64,000 nucleotides of DNA from Megalobrama amblycephala (GCF_018812025.1 NC_063065.1:31840642-31904641), one strand, 5' to 3'; shown: positions 34,298-47,104, counted from the first letter of the stretch. The notes: generated by a model from the sequence alone, not told the origin. A program made the numbers and translations.

Positions 34298-35227
34298 CAC
34301 ATTTGTGTCCTCATAAACCAAGAAAACACACTAACACTGTTAAGCATGGGAAAAGAAATAAAAACAAATCTGACAAAAAAAATAATAATTTTGATGGCTG
34401 AATATATGTAGCAAAAAAGGAAATAAAACAAAGCAACAGTATGATTTAGAAGTTGTCAAACTGTTAACTGGTAAAGCAGTAATCCACCCGAATTCAACCA
34501 GTTTCCTGCCATGTGTGTTTGAAATGTACAAAGCCTCTGGTCTCAGAGGATGACAGTCACATGATCAGTCATGTGATCAGTGTCCATGTCAAAACCCAGA
34601 CCTCAGAAAACCAAATGCCAACTGATTAAACAACCCTGGGAAACAACAGAACTGCCATTATTTCCTTCCACTTCCCAAATTACAACAAACATGACAAAAC
34701 GCTCTCCTTTTTTTCCTTCTTTTTTTCTTTTCTTTGATGATTAGAAAATTGATGGGAAAACCAAGATAACACAAAGCAAATTGGATGTATAAACCCATTC
34801 CTGTAAACATATTCAGTCCAGCTGAGGTTTTTTGGGGCAGCAGAATGTTCAAGAGTATTGTTTATTTACTTCAGCTGCTGGGTAGGAAAAGAGAGACATA
34901 AATAAAGTACACAAAACATCACATCGAATGCTTACAAATACATCCCAAAAAATAATACAACTGCAAGTAAGCTGCACTATGATATTACATAGCTAAAATA
35001 GATGGATACAAAGTGATCAGCTGAACCGAGCTTAATAATATAACAGGTTACCAGATTGCATATATCGTTTATATGTTGTGAAACAGAAATTGTGCAGAAG
35101 TACTAGGCCTATAACTTTTTTACACTTTTTTTGCTTTCACTTCTGCAGTAATCTCTCTTCTTTTAAAAGACACCAGACTCAGGTCTGCGTTCATTAATAA
35201 AGTTCAGATCTGTGCTCAAAAGGGTAG

Positions 35228-37410
35228 ACAGTAATTAGCGAGTTAAGAGTAGACCATAGTTAACCCGTTAACTATGGTCTGCTCTTAACCTATTAATGAT
35301 GGTCTACTCTTAACCCGTTAACTACTGGCTACTTTTAACCCATTAAGAGCGGACCGTAGTTAACAGGTTAAGAGTAGCCAGTAGTTAACAGGTAAAGAGT
35401 AGACAGTAATTAACGAGTTAAGAGTAGACAGTAGGCTACAGTAGACCATAGTTAACAGATTAAGAGTAGACAGTAGTTAACGGGTTAAAAGTAGCCAGTA
35501 ATTAATGAGTTAAGAGCAGACAGTAGGCAACAGAAGACCATAGTTAACAGGTTAAGAATAGACCATAGTTAACAGTAGACATTAGTAACTGGGTTAAGAG
35601 TAGACTGTAGTTAGCAGATTAAAAGTAGACCATAGTTAATGGGTTAAGAGTAGATCGTAGTTAGCAGGTTAAGAGCAGACAGGAGTTAACAGGTAAAGAG
35701 TAGCCAGTAGTTAACAGGTAAAGAGTAGCCAGTAGTTAACAGATTAAGAGTAGACAGTAGTTAACAGATTAAGAGTAGACAGTAGTTAACAGGTTAAGAG
35801 TAGACAGTAGTTAACAGGTAAAGAGTAGCCAGTAGTTAACAGGTAAAGAGTAGACAGTAGTTAACAGGTAAAGAGTAGTAGACAGTAGTTAACAGTAGTT
35901 AACAGATTAAGAGTAGACAGTAGTTAACAGGTTAAGAGTAGATTGTAGTTAACAGGTTAAGAGTAGATCGTAGTTAACAGGTTAAGAGTAGACAGTAGTT
36001 AACAGGTTAAGAGTAGATCGTAGTTAACAGGTTAAGAGTAGATCGTAGTTAACAGGTTAAGAGTAGACAGTAGTTAACAGGTTAAGAGTAGACAGTAGTT
36101 AACAGGTAAAGAGTAGCCAGTAGTTAACAGGTAAAGAGTAGACAGTAGTTAACAGGTATAGAGTAGACAGTAGTTAACAGATTAAGAGTAGACAGTAGTT
36201 AACAGATTAAGAGTAGACAGTAGTTAACAGGTTAAGAGTAGATTGTAGTTAACAGGTTAAGAGTAGATCGTAGTTAACAGGTTAAGAGTAGACAGTAGTT
36301 AACAGGTTAAGAGTAGATCGTAGTTAACAGGTTAAGAGTAGATCGTAGTTAACAGGTTAAGAGTAGACAGTAGTTAACAGGTTAAGAGTAGATCGTAGTT
36401 AACAGGTTAAGAGTAGCCAGTAGTTAACAGGTAAAGAGTAGCCAGTAGTTAACAGGTAAAGAGTAGCCAGTAGTTAACAGGTAAAGAGTAGCCAGTAGTT
36501 AACAGATTAAGAGTAGACCGTAGTTAACAGGTTAAGAATAGACCATAGTTAACAGTAGACAGTAGTTAATGGTTTAAGAGTAGACTGTAGTTAGCAGATT
36601 AAAAGTAGACCATAGTTAATGGGTTAAGAGTAGATAGTAGTTAGCAGGTTAAGAGCAGACAGTAGTTAACGGGTTAAGAGTAGACTGTAGTTAACAGATT
36701 AAAAGTAAACCAGAGTTAATGGGTTAAGAGTAGACAGTAGTTAACAGTAGACCGTAGTTAACAGGTTAAGAGTAGACCATAGTTAACAGTATACAGTAGT
36801 TAATGGGTTAAGAGTAGACTGTAGTTAATGGGTTAAGAGTAGACTGTAGTTAACAGGTTAAGAGTAGACCATAGTTAACAGTAGACAGTAGTTAATAGGT
36901 TAAGAGTACACAGTAGTTAGCAGGTTAAGAGTAGTCAGTAGTTAACGGGTTAAGAGTAGTTAGTAGTTTAAAAGTAGACAGTAGTTAACAGATTAAAAGC
37001 AGACAGTAGTTAACGAGTTAAGAGTAGTTAGTAGTTAACAGATTAAAAGCAGTTAGTAGTTAACAGATTAAAAGTAGACAGTAGTTAGCAGGTTAAAAGC
37101 AGACAGTAGTTAACGGGTTAGGAGTAGACTGTAGTGAACAGATTAAAAGTGAACCATAGTTAATGGGTTACGTGTAGACAGTAGTTAGCAGGTTAAGAGC
37201 AGACAGTAGTTAACGGGTTAAGAGTAGTTAGTAGTTAACAGATTAAAAGTAGAAAGTAGTTAACGGGTTAAGAGTAGCCCATAGTTAACAGTAGACAGTA
37301 GTTAACTACAGTCTACTCCTAACCCGTTAACAGATTAAAAGTAGTTAGTAGTTAACAGGTTAAAAGCAGACAGTAGTTAACAGATTAAAAGCAGACAGTA
37401 GTTAGCAGAT
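35228..37410 (+). repeat. 25-bp minisatellite, about 87 units, with orientation flips
   Basis: The consensus unit is about AGTAGTTAACAGGTTAAGAG plus TAGAC (25 bp). Common variants are GGTAAAGAGTAGCC and GATCG. Each unit has a GTTAAC palindrome. Short inverted blocks occur at the left edge (about 35255-35345, reading AACCCGTTAACTA...CTCTTAACC) and at 37300-37325. It lies in dnajc13 intron 1, ending about 490 bp from the first exon. Confidence 0.95.
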
Positions 37411-37895
37411 TAAGACACGCCTCATCTGACATCATCATGGCTGAATCTGTTCTCAGATTAACGATGAAACTGTAAAGGATTCAATGCAGTTAAATTTTCC
37501 ACTGTGTGGGAATGTGCAAGACTCCAGCAATGAGAAATGCATTCTGAATACATTCATGTCAGCCATAATCTAATAAAGATACTGACACATTATGCTGCTA
37601 TTATTAAAATAAAACATCACTCTAACCATGACCACCCTTACAAACCACAGTTTCTGTCAAAATACCATAGTTTCCTATTCACAGTACTTGCATCAATACT
37701 GAAATGACAGACAGATAGTGAACGCGTTTTACATCCTCTCGTATTATATTGTCTATGGTTTGGGGATATTTTACTGTGGTATTTTCACTGTAATGTTTGC
37801 TTATATTACAGTAAAGGTTGACTGTCAGGCGTCACTGGCCTTATCGAGCGCTGTGAATGCAGTGCAGGAGATTGAGTCTCGCCGGTGGGTTTTAC

Positions 37896-38050
37896 CTGGA
37901 TATATGATATCAGAAGCGGCTCGGTTCTGTCCCTCAGCCCCCCGCCCTTCTTTATGCGTGTCTGCTGCGGCTCAATGATCCCGAACTGAAGCCCAAACTG
38001 GCCGACTGCGCTTCCCTCAGTAAGAAACTCAGGACGCCGCCATCTTCCTT
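37896..38050 (-). other. dnajc13: dnajc13 non-coding exon 1 (5' UTR)
   Basis: The segment ends at a strong donor (CCAG|GTAAAA, exon edge 37896) and lies directly below an NRF1/YY1 promoter block. The first coding exon opens with an acceptor (CATAG|GCC at 29686) and 13 nt of leader before the ATG, so a separate 5' UTR exon is required. In mammals the first DNAJC13 exon is also non-coding. The transcription start is inferred near the YY1 element and the right edge is approximate. If transcription starts upstream of the YY1 motif, the leader carries a tiny upstream ORF (ATG GCG GCG TCC TGA). Confidence 0.7.
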
Positions 38051-38080
38051 CTGCCACCAGCAGGGCACTGCGCATGCGCA
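38036..38080 (-). promoter_or_regulatory. dnajc13: dnajc13 core promoter: NRF1 palindrome and YY1 element
   Basis: A perfect palindromic NRF1 site, TGCGCATGCGCA, occupies 38069-38080. A YY1 consensus (GAAGATGGCGGC on the minus strand) occupies 38036-38047, in the orientation and position typical of TATA-less housekeeping promoters, where YY1 lies just downstream of the start. The surrounding 150 bp are the most G+C- and CpG-rich single-copy DNA in the window. No TATA box is visible at a useful distance. Confidence 0.75.
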
Positions 38081-38210
38081 CGACGGCCGCTTCTCACGCG
38101 TGTGTCAGCTGATGGGTTCGTCAGGAAGTAATGATCTAAGGTTTAAAATCTGTTATAATATGATCATCCTCGTGTGATGGACCCATCACAACAGTTAAAA
38201 GGCTGCTGTA

Positions 38211-38574
38211 CCCAGGTGAAAAAATACTATAGTAAATACTATAGTGTTTTTGAACCATACAAAGTAAATTGTAGTATACTGTATATATTATAGTATTTAC
38301 AACACTTTATTACTGAATGCATCAGCATACTGTAGTATTAACTATAGTTAACTGATGAACTGTATTAAATACTATAGTATACTTTACATTAAACTGTAGT
38401 GTATATTGTAGTGTAATATACCCTATAGTTGTAGAAAACTTAGTACAGTATTGGTCATTTGTTTATTACTATAGTCGTTATATTACCACAGCAACTATAG
38501 AATTACTAACAAATTAATTCAAGTACTTTACTATAGTATTTTCTATAAATTACTATAGTATTTTTTCACCTGGG
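38211..38574. mobile_element. Tc1/mariner-type MITE upstream of the dnajc13 promoter
   Basis: Termini CCCAGGTGAAAAAATACTAT and its complement ATAGTATTTTTTCACCTGGG are perfect inverted repeats. A TA dinucleotide flanks each end (38209-38210 and 38575-38576). The interior is built of ACTATAG/CTATAGT motifs. It starts about 130 bp upstream of the NRF1 site. Confidence 0.9.
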
Positions 38575-39951
38575 TATACTGAAAATAATTATATATACAT
38601 GTGTAAAATATTTAGAATATCTAAAACATAACATATTATTTAAAATATGTAACATATTAAGTTTTTAAGTGAAATGTATTTTATTAAATAAACATTTTTA
38701 TAAAATTATTTAGATCACATTAATTATTTATTTATTTAAATCAGTTTTCAAATATTTTAATAATATTTTCATTTTTAATTTTAATTCAACATTTTTTAAT
38801 TATATTTTACTTATTTTTATTTTATTATTTTATTAACTAGTTTTATCAAAATTATTTTATATATTTTTTAATAATTTGTATTAATTTTAATCAAATGTTT
38901 TCATTTATGTAGATTCTTTGTGTACATCAAATTTATTTTAATTTAATCTAATTAATTTAATTTTAATTAATTAATTTATTTTATTTTGTTGTAATCAATC
39001 TGAGTTTGCACAGCTTTTCCCTGAATGTTTCTGTGGAGCAGCAGCGCTCCCTTGTGGCCCCTGTTGGCCCCGGTCCCCCGGTCTGAGAGAAACCCATAGA
39101 AATGTGTGTATTATTGATCTGTTTTTGTTATTTGGACCCTATTTTGTTTTTTGGTTCATTTTTAATTTTTTAAACATCTTGAGAATCTACTGAATTGTTT
39201 CATATATTTGTAAAAAACATTATCAAATTCCAGTGGAAAGTCACTGGGAAATGCATTTTACAATAAATAAAATGAGGTTCAGGTTCAAAATGAGGATCAG
39301 GTGCCTTCCTGCGCTTTCAATCATTCATCACACTGAATGAATCATAATATGACCACAATTTTACTGCTTTTAAATGTGATCAATTTTATCTCTTCCCCAT
39401 CAGATAACTTTATTTTTTTATGAATGAGTTCTGTATTTGTTACATGAAGCGTTGAGCAGTATGACACCATCAAAACCGCTTGCTCTATGAGACTGTTGAA
39501 GTTTTATGATGATTAAAAAAAGGAGTGGGAGGACTTTTATCATTATAGGGTGGTTGTGTACACACACTGCTGACACACATTTATGTCCAAACACCATGTA
39601 AAAGTGAATTTTGCATAATGGTGCCCTTTAAATCATATCCTCACTGGGTTCAGGTCCTTCATTTGTCGAATGTGTGGAACACCTGGACATTCTGCTAAGA
39701 AACTGCATTGAAAGACCAACCACATGTTCTGGTTGTGTCATACAAAGCGATTTTGTAAACAAAGCAAAAGGAAGTACTTCAGAGAACCACACATGATAAT
39801 GTGACTGAATTAATCTAATCAATAAGAAGAAGTCATCGACCCTCAGGAGACAGAGAATGCACTGCTTTTGATCAGGACACTAGTTGCTTCACATCAAAGA
39901 CGTTGTACACAGAAACAAGATTTATCAGTTGGTTCTTTTATCTTCTTCTGA
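38575..39951. other. Intergenic DNA upstream of dnajc13
   Basis: Very A+T-rich (38580-39000) followed by ordinary intergenic sequence. No gene supported. Confidence 0.5.
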
Positions 39952-42715
39952 CTTTATATCTCGCAATTCTGACTTTATATCTCGCTTTATAACTCGCATT
40001 CTGACTTTATAACTCGCGATTCTGACTTTATATCTCGCGATTCTGACTTTATAACTCGCAATTCTGACTTTATATCTCGCAATTCTGACTTTATATCTCG
40101 CAATTCAGACTTTATAACTCGCAATTCTGACTTTATATCTCGCAATTCTGACTTTATAACTCGCAATTCTGACTTTATAACTCGCAATTCTGACTTTATA
40201 TCGTGCAATTCTGACTTTATATCTTGCAATTCTGACTTTATAACTCGCAATTCTGACTTTATATCTCGCAATTCTGACTTTATAACTCGCAATTCTGACT
40301 TTATAACTCGCAATTCTGACTTTATATCTCGCAATTCTGACTTTATATCTCGCAATTCTGACTTTATATCTCGCAATTCTGACTTTATAACTCGATAACG
40401 ATTCTGACTTTATATCGCTCGCTTTATAACTCGCATTCTGACTTTATATCTCGCAATTCTGACTTTATATCTCGCAATTCTGACTTTATATCACGCAATT
40501 CTGACTTTATATCTCGCAATTCTGACTTTATAACTCGCAATTCTGACTTTATATCTCGCAATTCTGACTTTATATCTCGCAATTCTGACTTTATAACTCG
40601 CAATTCTGACTTTATATCTCGCAATTCTGACTTTATATCTCGCAATTCTGACTTTATAACTCGCAATTCTGACTTTATATCTCGCAATTCTGACTTTATA
40701 ACTCGCGATTCTGACTTTATATCTCGCAATTCTGACTTTATAACTCGCAATTCTGACTTTATATCTCGCAATTCTGACTTTATAACTCGCAATTCTGACT
40801 TTATATCTCGCAATTCTGACTTTATAACTCGCAATTCTGACTTTATATCTCGCAATTCTGACTTTATATCTCGCAATTTACTTTATCTCGCAATTCTGAC
40901 TTTATAACTCGCAATTCTAACTTTATATCTCGCAATTCTGACTTTATAACTCGCAATTCTGACTTTATATCTCGCAATTCTGACTTTATAACTCGCAATT
41001 CTGACTTTATATCTCGCAATTCTGACTTTATATCTCGCAATTCAGACTTTATATCTCGCAATTCTGACTTTATAACTCGCAATTCTGACTTTATAACTCG
41101 CAATTCTGACTTTATATCTCGCAATTCTGACTTTATATCTTTATATCACGCAATTCTGACTTTATATCTCGCAATTCTGACTTTATATCTTTATATCACG
41201 CAATTCTGACTTTATAACTCGCAATTCTGACTTTATAACTCGCAATTCTGACTTTATAACTCGCAATTCTGACTTTATATCTCGCAATTCTGACTTTATA
41301 TCTCGCAATTCTGACTTTATATCATGCAATTCTGACTTTATAACTCACAACTCTGACTTTAATATCTCGCAATTCTGACTTTATATCGTGCAATTCTGAC
41401 TTTATATCTCGCAATTCTGACTTTATATTGTGCAATTCTGACTTTATAACTCACAACTCTGACTTTATATCGTGCAATTCTGACTTTATATCGTGCAATT
41501 CTGACTTTATAACTCGCAATTCTGACTTTATATCTCGCAATTCTGACTTTATAACTCGCAATTCTGACTTTATATCTCGCAATTCTGACTTTATATCTCG
41601 CAATTCTGACTTTATATCTCGCAATTCTGACTTTATAACTCGCAATTCTGACGTTATAACTCGCAATTCTGACGTTATATCTCGCAATTCTGACTTTATA
41701 ACTCGATTCTGACTTTATATCTCGCAATTCTGACTTTATAACTCGCAATTCTACTTTATCTCGCAATTCTGACTTTATATCTCGCAATTCTGACTTTATA
41801 ACTCGCAATTCTGACTTTTAACTGCAATTCTGACGTTATATCTCGCAATTCTGACTTTATAACTCGCAATTCTGACTTTATATCTCGCAATTCTGACTTT
41901 ATAACTCGCAATTCTGACTTTATAACTCGCAATTCTGACGTTATATCTCGCAATTCGACTTTATAACTCGCATTCTGACTTTATATCTCGCAATTCGACT
42001 TTATAACTCGATTCTGACTTTATATCTCGCAATTCTGACTTTATAACTCGCAATTCTGACTTTATAACTCGCAATTCTGACTTTATATCTCGCAATTCTG
42101 ACTTTATAACTCGCAATTCTGACTTTATAACTCGCAATTCTGACTTTATATCGCAATTCTGACTTTATATCTTGCAATTCTGACTTTATCGCAATTCTCT
42201 TTATATCTTGCAATTCTGACTTTATAACTCGCAATTCTGACTTTATCACAATTCTGACTTTATATCTCGCAATTCTGACTTTATATCTCGCAATTCTGAC
42301 TTTATATCTTGCAATTCTGACTTTATAACTCGCAATTCTGACTTTATAACTCGCAATTCTGACTTTATATCATGCAATTCTGACTTTATAACTCGCAATT
42401 CTGACTTTATATCTCGCAATTCTGACTTTATAACTCACAACTCTGACTTTATAACTCGCAATTCTGACTTTATAACTCACAACTCTGACTTTATATCTCA
42501 CAATTCTGACTTTATAACTCGCAATTCTGACTATCTCACAATTCTGACTTTATATCTCACAACTCTGACTTTATATCTCACAATTCTGACTTTATATCTC
42601 ACAACTCTGACTTTATATCTCACAATTCTGACTTTATATCGTGCAATTCTGACTTTATAACTCACAACTCTGACTTTATAACTCGCGATTCTGAGAAAAA
42701 AGTCAGAATTGCGAG
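39952..42715 (-). repeat. 21-bp minisatellite array 3
   Basis: About 130 units that on the minus strand read TCAGAATTGCGAGATATAAA or GAGTTATAAAG variants. Units are cleaner and more uniform than in array 1, with occasional deletions (41700-42250). The right end passes into CTGAGAAAAAAGTCAGAATT, the same transition as in array 1, but the CTATGGAAGCC head is missing. Confidence 0.94.
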
Positions 42716-44119
42716 ATATAAACACGCAAAATAGAATAAAATATAAACACTCTCTTCTAACTGCCGTTATCAATCGCTCTCTATTTTTCCTCTTTTTAAA
42801 AGTTGTGAAAACACTATTGTGGAGTTTTTCTTTTGCTATTTGTTCAGAGGGAAACAAAAATATATTTAATGAAGTCTGTCATTCACCGCTATAAAAATTT
42901 ACCCAACTATGACAACTTACGCTTCAGAGATACCCAGAAATGTGAAAAGGCTTTTTTATTTTTCCTAATGTTTCTATCTAAGCCGGCAGAATTCTGTAGA
43001 TTCTGTGACTCAAAAGTCACATGAGAACTGCATCACACAGGATCTGTATAGATCACATACAGTAGAGCGACTGATGAGGTATAATAAATGCTCTCATCTT
43101 TAGTACAGAATTTGAAAAGATTCTGAATTTGTTTAAACCTTTAGTTTTTTATGTGTCAAAGGAGTCAGGTGAAATCAGCAAGACACATGGTGATGGTTGA
43201 AATCATTTTTGAAATGTAACGTACATTACATTAAAAACAAATGGTCAAATCCTCTATTCTACATCATTATACTAGGCATGTGATGAACATCTGGTTCCAT
43301 CATTCAGATCATCAGTAATTCACTACACCATGCAAGAAGAAGCTCACTGGATCACGTGATGTGCCTGTCCCAACGTGAGTTCTGTCATTGTCTGATATTT
43401 CTCAACAGATCCATGATCGTGCAGCTGGATATAGTAAAGCCTCAGGAACTCACCGAGACTGAAGGTACAGAGGAAACATCTTGTCTTCTGCGTCGGGTCC
43501 ACATGAGCAGTGCTGAGAGAGAGTGAAGCGTCACGTTATGAAGCATCTGATCTCGAGCATGTGCTGCCCGTTACTCTAATGCAGTTAGTGAGCTTCTCTG
43601 CCGCACAAAACACACATTGACAACACTGAAGACAGACACGGATGGATTTGAAGCACTATGAACTTTTATTAAGTTCACATGGAGTCAATGGGACAGTGGC
43701 TATAGTCTGACCTCATTTCACAACTGCAGACATCAAAAATAAACTGGAGGCTGATATGTTTTAAGGGTTAATAATTTAAAAGTGGCAGTCTGTAAGTCCA
43801 AAGAAAGAGAAATAGTTATCAAAAAGCACAATGAACTGACATTCAGTTATTTTGAGAAGCACTGTGAAGAGAAACTCCCTTTTGAACACAGATCTCACCT
43901 GTTTATAAAGATCAGCAGGCCATTAATGAACATGATTGCCACAGCGCCCTCTACTGTCCTCTCGGTGTCAGTAACCACACACACACTCTTTATATTTATT
44001 TTATAATTAGAGATATGGGTTTGATTTCAATACCCCTGTGTATATAGTTATTCATCCTTATTCATCCTATATATATATATACACACACAACAGCTAAATA
44101 AAAATAACAATAATATAAA
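42716..44119. other. Intergenic DNA with one exon-like segment
   Basis: No element or gene boundary is recognised, apart from a possible minus-strand exon at 43454-43512. Confidence 0.4.
43454..43512 (-). other. Exon-like segment with good splice signals
   Basis: On the minus strand CACTCTCTCTCAG precedes and GTGAGTTCC follows a 59-nt segment open in all three frames (for example TAHVDPTQKTRCFLCTFSL). The product is not recognised. It could be an alternative 5' exon of dnajc13, an exon of an unidentified gene, or chance. Confidence 0.25.
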
Positions 44120-44209
44120 AATAATAATAATAATAATGACAGCAAGAAAATCAGTTTTGTATATATATACAAAACTGATTTTCTTGCTGTCATTATTATT
44201 ATTATTATT
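44120..44209. repeat. Perfect 90-bp palindrome
   Basis: The two 45-nt arms around the centre at 44164/44165 (GTATATATATAC) are exactly complementary. Outward they read AAAACTGATTTTCTTGCTGT and then (ATT)n. There is no spacer. Confidence 0.95.
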
Positions 44210-44970
44210 ATTATTAATAAACTATTTTAATACATTTTGTATTTCCATTACAGTTTGGAGTCTGGTTGGAAATAATGAAATGAATTTTGTTAGTAATGTT
44301 GGTACTAAAGTTGATATTGTTAACTAAAGCTAAAACTATTTGTATTTATTAATTGAAACAAAATGGCTGAAAAAATAAATAAAATATAAATATTAGATAA
44401 AAACGTTTCAAAATTTAGAAATGTTGTCTTGGCCACTAACTGAAATCAAATTAAGTTAAAGTACTAAAATTATTGAAAAAAATAAATAAATAAATAATGA
44501 AATAAAAGGAAATTAAATTAAATAGAAATATAAAAAACTGATAAAATTACAAAGCACATACAATTACAAAAACTTGCACTAAATAAAATCCATTAAAAAG
44601 ATTAATAAATACTATAATAGTGTGAAATAAATAATACTAAAATAAAAAAATAATAAATGTTTGTATATCAAAATGTTAATTTTAAGTAAGTAGAAAAATA
44701 TGTTGTCAGCTTTCAGATAATATTTAATTATATTTAATTAATTTTATTTGGTTTCAGTACAGTGACTTGATAAAAAAAACATCAATTATGTCCAAACATT
44801 CAATTATTTAATCAATTATATATCATGAATAACTGTCATCATCATTTCCTTAAATAATAATAATTATAATAATAAAATATTATTTATAATATGACACCTA
44901 ACATTTTCCTCACACAATATAAATGGTTCTTTATACATGAAAATCTACAGCTGACTTTATATTTTAGGAA
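44210..44970. other. A+T-rich intergenic DNA
   Basis: Dense AATAAA/TTAAT strings with no feature that I can support. Confidence 0.5.
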
Positions 44971-44974
44971 GATT

Positions 44975-45045
44975 GTTGAGCAAACATTTAACCCAACCAC
45001 TGGGTTTGTCCATATTTAACCCAACTTGGGTTGTTTTTAACCCAA
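44975..45045 (+). mobile_element. Solo end of the GTTGGGTTAAATGTTTG element
   Basis: AAACATTTAACCCAACCACT, then AACCCAACTTGGGTTG, matches 29331-29400 closely but without any attached minisatellite. Confidence 0.6.
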
Positions 45046-45538
45046 AGTGTGCACCATTTTTTTTTTTTTTTTTTCTTTCTTTACTGTATACTTTTATCAG
45101 AGGACCTTTTGTAAAGTATAGAAAAAAAGTCTTTGGGTTATTTTGGGTAAAAGAACACAATGGCCAGCGAGAATAATTTCAAAAGGTTATCGCTTTGGAT
45201 TTGAATTTAAAAAATAAAAATGAAAACAAACCTTTATCTGATGATGTTTGGGATTCAGGCTATTGTTGCAAGAAAATGTAGACTGAAATAGTTAACAGTT
45301 GTGTTATTAACCCATTAGCTTCAGCCATAAATTGTGTAAAATAGGAATTATATATGTTGTTAGAATGCTATCCTTTGGCTCAATGTGTGAATGTTTAATA
45401 TTTAATCAGCACTGTGATCTGTTTATATAAAGTGTTAATTATTGTGTGTTGTCATTGACAAATAAATAAATACACAGTTCATATTACAAACTTTTTTTTA
45501 TACATCCATTCATTTGAAGCATGTATAAACACAATATA

Positions 45539-46052
45539 TTAAATATGTGAAATGACACAAAATTCAGTGAACATGTGGCATAATTCATCCCAATCCACGC
45601 ACAGCTTTTTCGGTGGAGGAGACTGATCCACTCCAGCACTGTCCTGTTGAAGAAACACACATAATCATGTGACTCTGACCAGATTTACTGACTGATCTTC
45701 CATTTCAGTATGAGGGGTCTGAGATGAAAAAGGATATGATTATCATCCCCGATTAAATTAGCTATTAAAATGTTTAATTTCTAAATCTAAGTAAAACTGA
45801 GAGTCTAACCAGAGCTCTTTTCCGGTTCAGACGGGAACAGGTTCTCTGATGCAGTTGATGATTTTGGCTCCTCAGATTAGGATTCAGCTGCACCTTGTTG
45901 TGAATTTCCACATTTAGTTTTTGTAGTAGCATAGTTGAAGGCAATGTTTGATTTTTTTGAATAAGTAAAAACAAGAGATAAAAGGGACTCACAGAAGCAT
46001 CTGAGCTCCATGGATACACCGCTTCCTCCGACTGGTGTGTGTGTATGTGTGT
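45539..46052 (-). other. Two exon-like segments, possible 3' end of an unidentified gene
   Basis: Segment 45993-46052 (60 nt) has an acceptor CTTAAAG and a donor TCT|GTGAGT. Segment 45539-45643 has an acceptor TTCAACAG and ends in TAA. Joined in phase 0 they read HQSEEAVYPWSSDAS then DSAGVDQSPPPKKLCVDWDE and LCHMF. A third possible exon (about 45809-45886, donor GTTAGA) lies between them. The product is not recognised, and chance or a decayed gene is possible. Confidence 0.25.
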
Positions 46053-46147
46053 CTTTAAGAGAGGAAGAAAAGAACCTTTTACTTCACCCTGTCTAGATTT
46101 GACTATTTTATAAACCAGAAAGTAAAGAACCAATTCCAACATAGACT

Positions 46148-47104
46148 TTAACCCTTTAAAGTCACCCCCACTTTTTTTTTAGACGAGAAAATGCACTATC
46201 CAAACTTAAATGGTTGTAATTCAAGAATACTTTGGAGTATAGACATAAGGCTGGTCTTGTTTTAAAGCCGATTATTGTAGATGTGAAATAACTTATGTAA
46301 GTGAAACAGAAAAAAAGTTATAGAAGTTTAAGTTTATGAAAATGTAAAATGTAAAAATATAATATTTTATATAAAATATATATTTTACAAAACAAGTTTT
46401 ACTCTAAAGCTGCAAGGAAATCAAAGCCAAAAATCTGAACAAGTTGTGTACCAGATTTCAGGTTGATATCTCAAAAAATGAGCTTTCAGTAAGATTTTGT
46501 TTGGGCGCAGTACCACACTTTTTCACTAGATGACAACCAAGCTCCATTGGTGACCATATAAAGGCGCCTCCATTTCAATATATGGTTTGAGTGATCTGAA
46601 CCATATATTTCCATTATTTTCATACACTTTATGAAGTAGACATCCTATATAGAAGTAGTATGGGAAGTTTGGCAGAATTTGATATGAATTCAGCCTCTAA
46701 TAAACATAAAAATAACATGTATGTGGGTTATAGATCGCCGCCACAATCATAAATGTATTTTTTTTTTTCTATTAAAAACATTTTCAGACCTTTTTTTCTC
46801 AAAAAATTGAATGGATGTTATCTTTGAACTCTTGGCATGAAAACAAACATGTTTCAACCAATCTTTAATAATTTTTCATGTTCATCGCTATTTCAAAATT
46901 AAGGTCTGAACATGCCTTATAAGTATGAAAATATGCTTGTTGCAAATTGATAAATTACTGCTCCTCTGTAATTTATGTAAACTAGAGATTCTAAGCTTTC
47001 AAATGATATATAGTTTGTCAAGATTAGTTTAGGTTTAGTATAGAATATTACTGTTTTAAATATGTAATGGCAAACGTCCCACCTGTGGGACGGTGACAGT
47101 TAAG
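46148..47104. mobile_element. Possible TTAA-bounded element
   Basis: It opens TTAACCCTTTAAAGTCAC and closes GTGACAGTTAA. TTAA sits at both ends and the subterminal GTCAC/GTGAC pair is inverted. The hairpin CGTCCCACCTGTGGGACG lies near the right end. There is no coding frame. Confidence 0.4.

Noticed and set aside
38053..38070. CTCF-like motif CCACCAGCAGGGCAC beside the promoter
   Set aside because: Only a partial match to the core (the GGGGGC stretch is broken); not enough to call a site.
39987..42249. Many DIKSEL / YKVRIA frames on both strands
   Set aside because: Readings of array 3 in its different frames.
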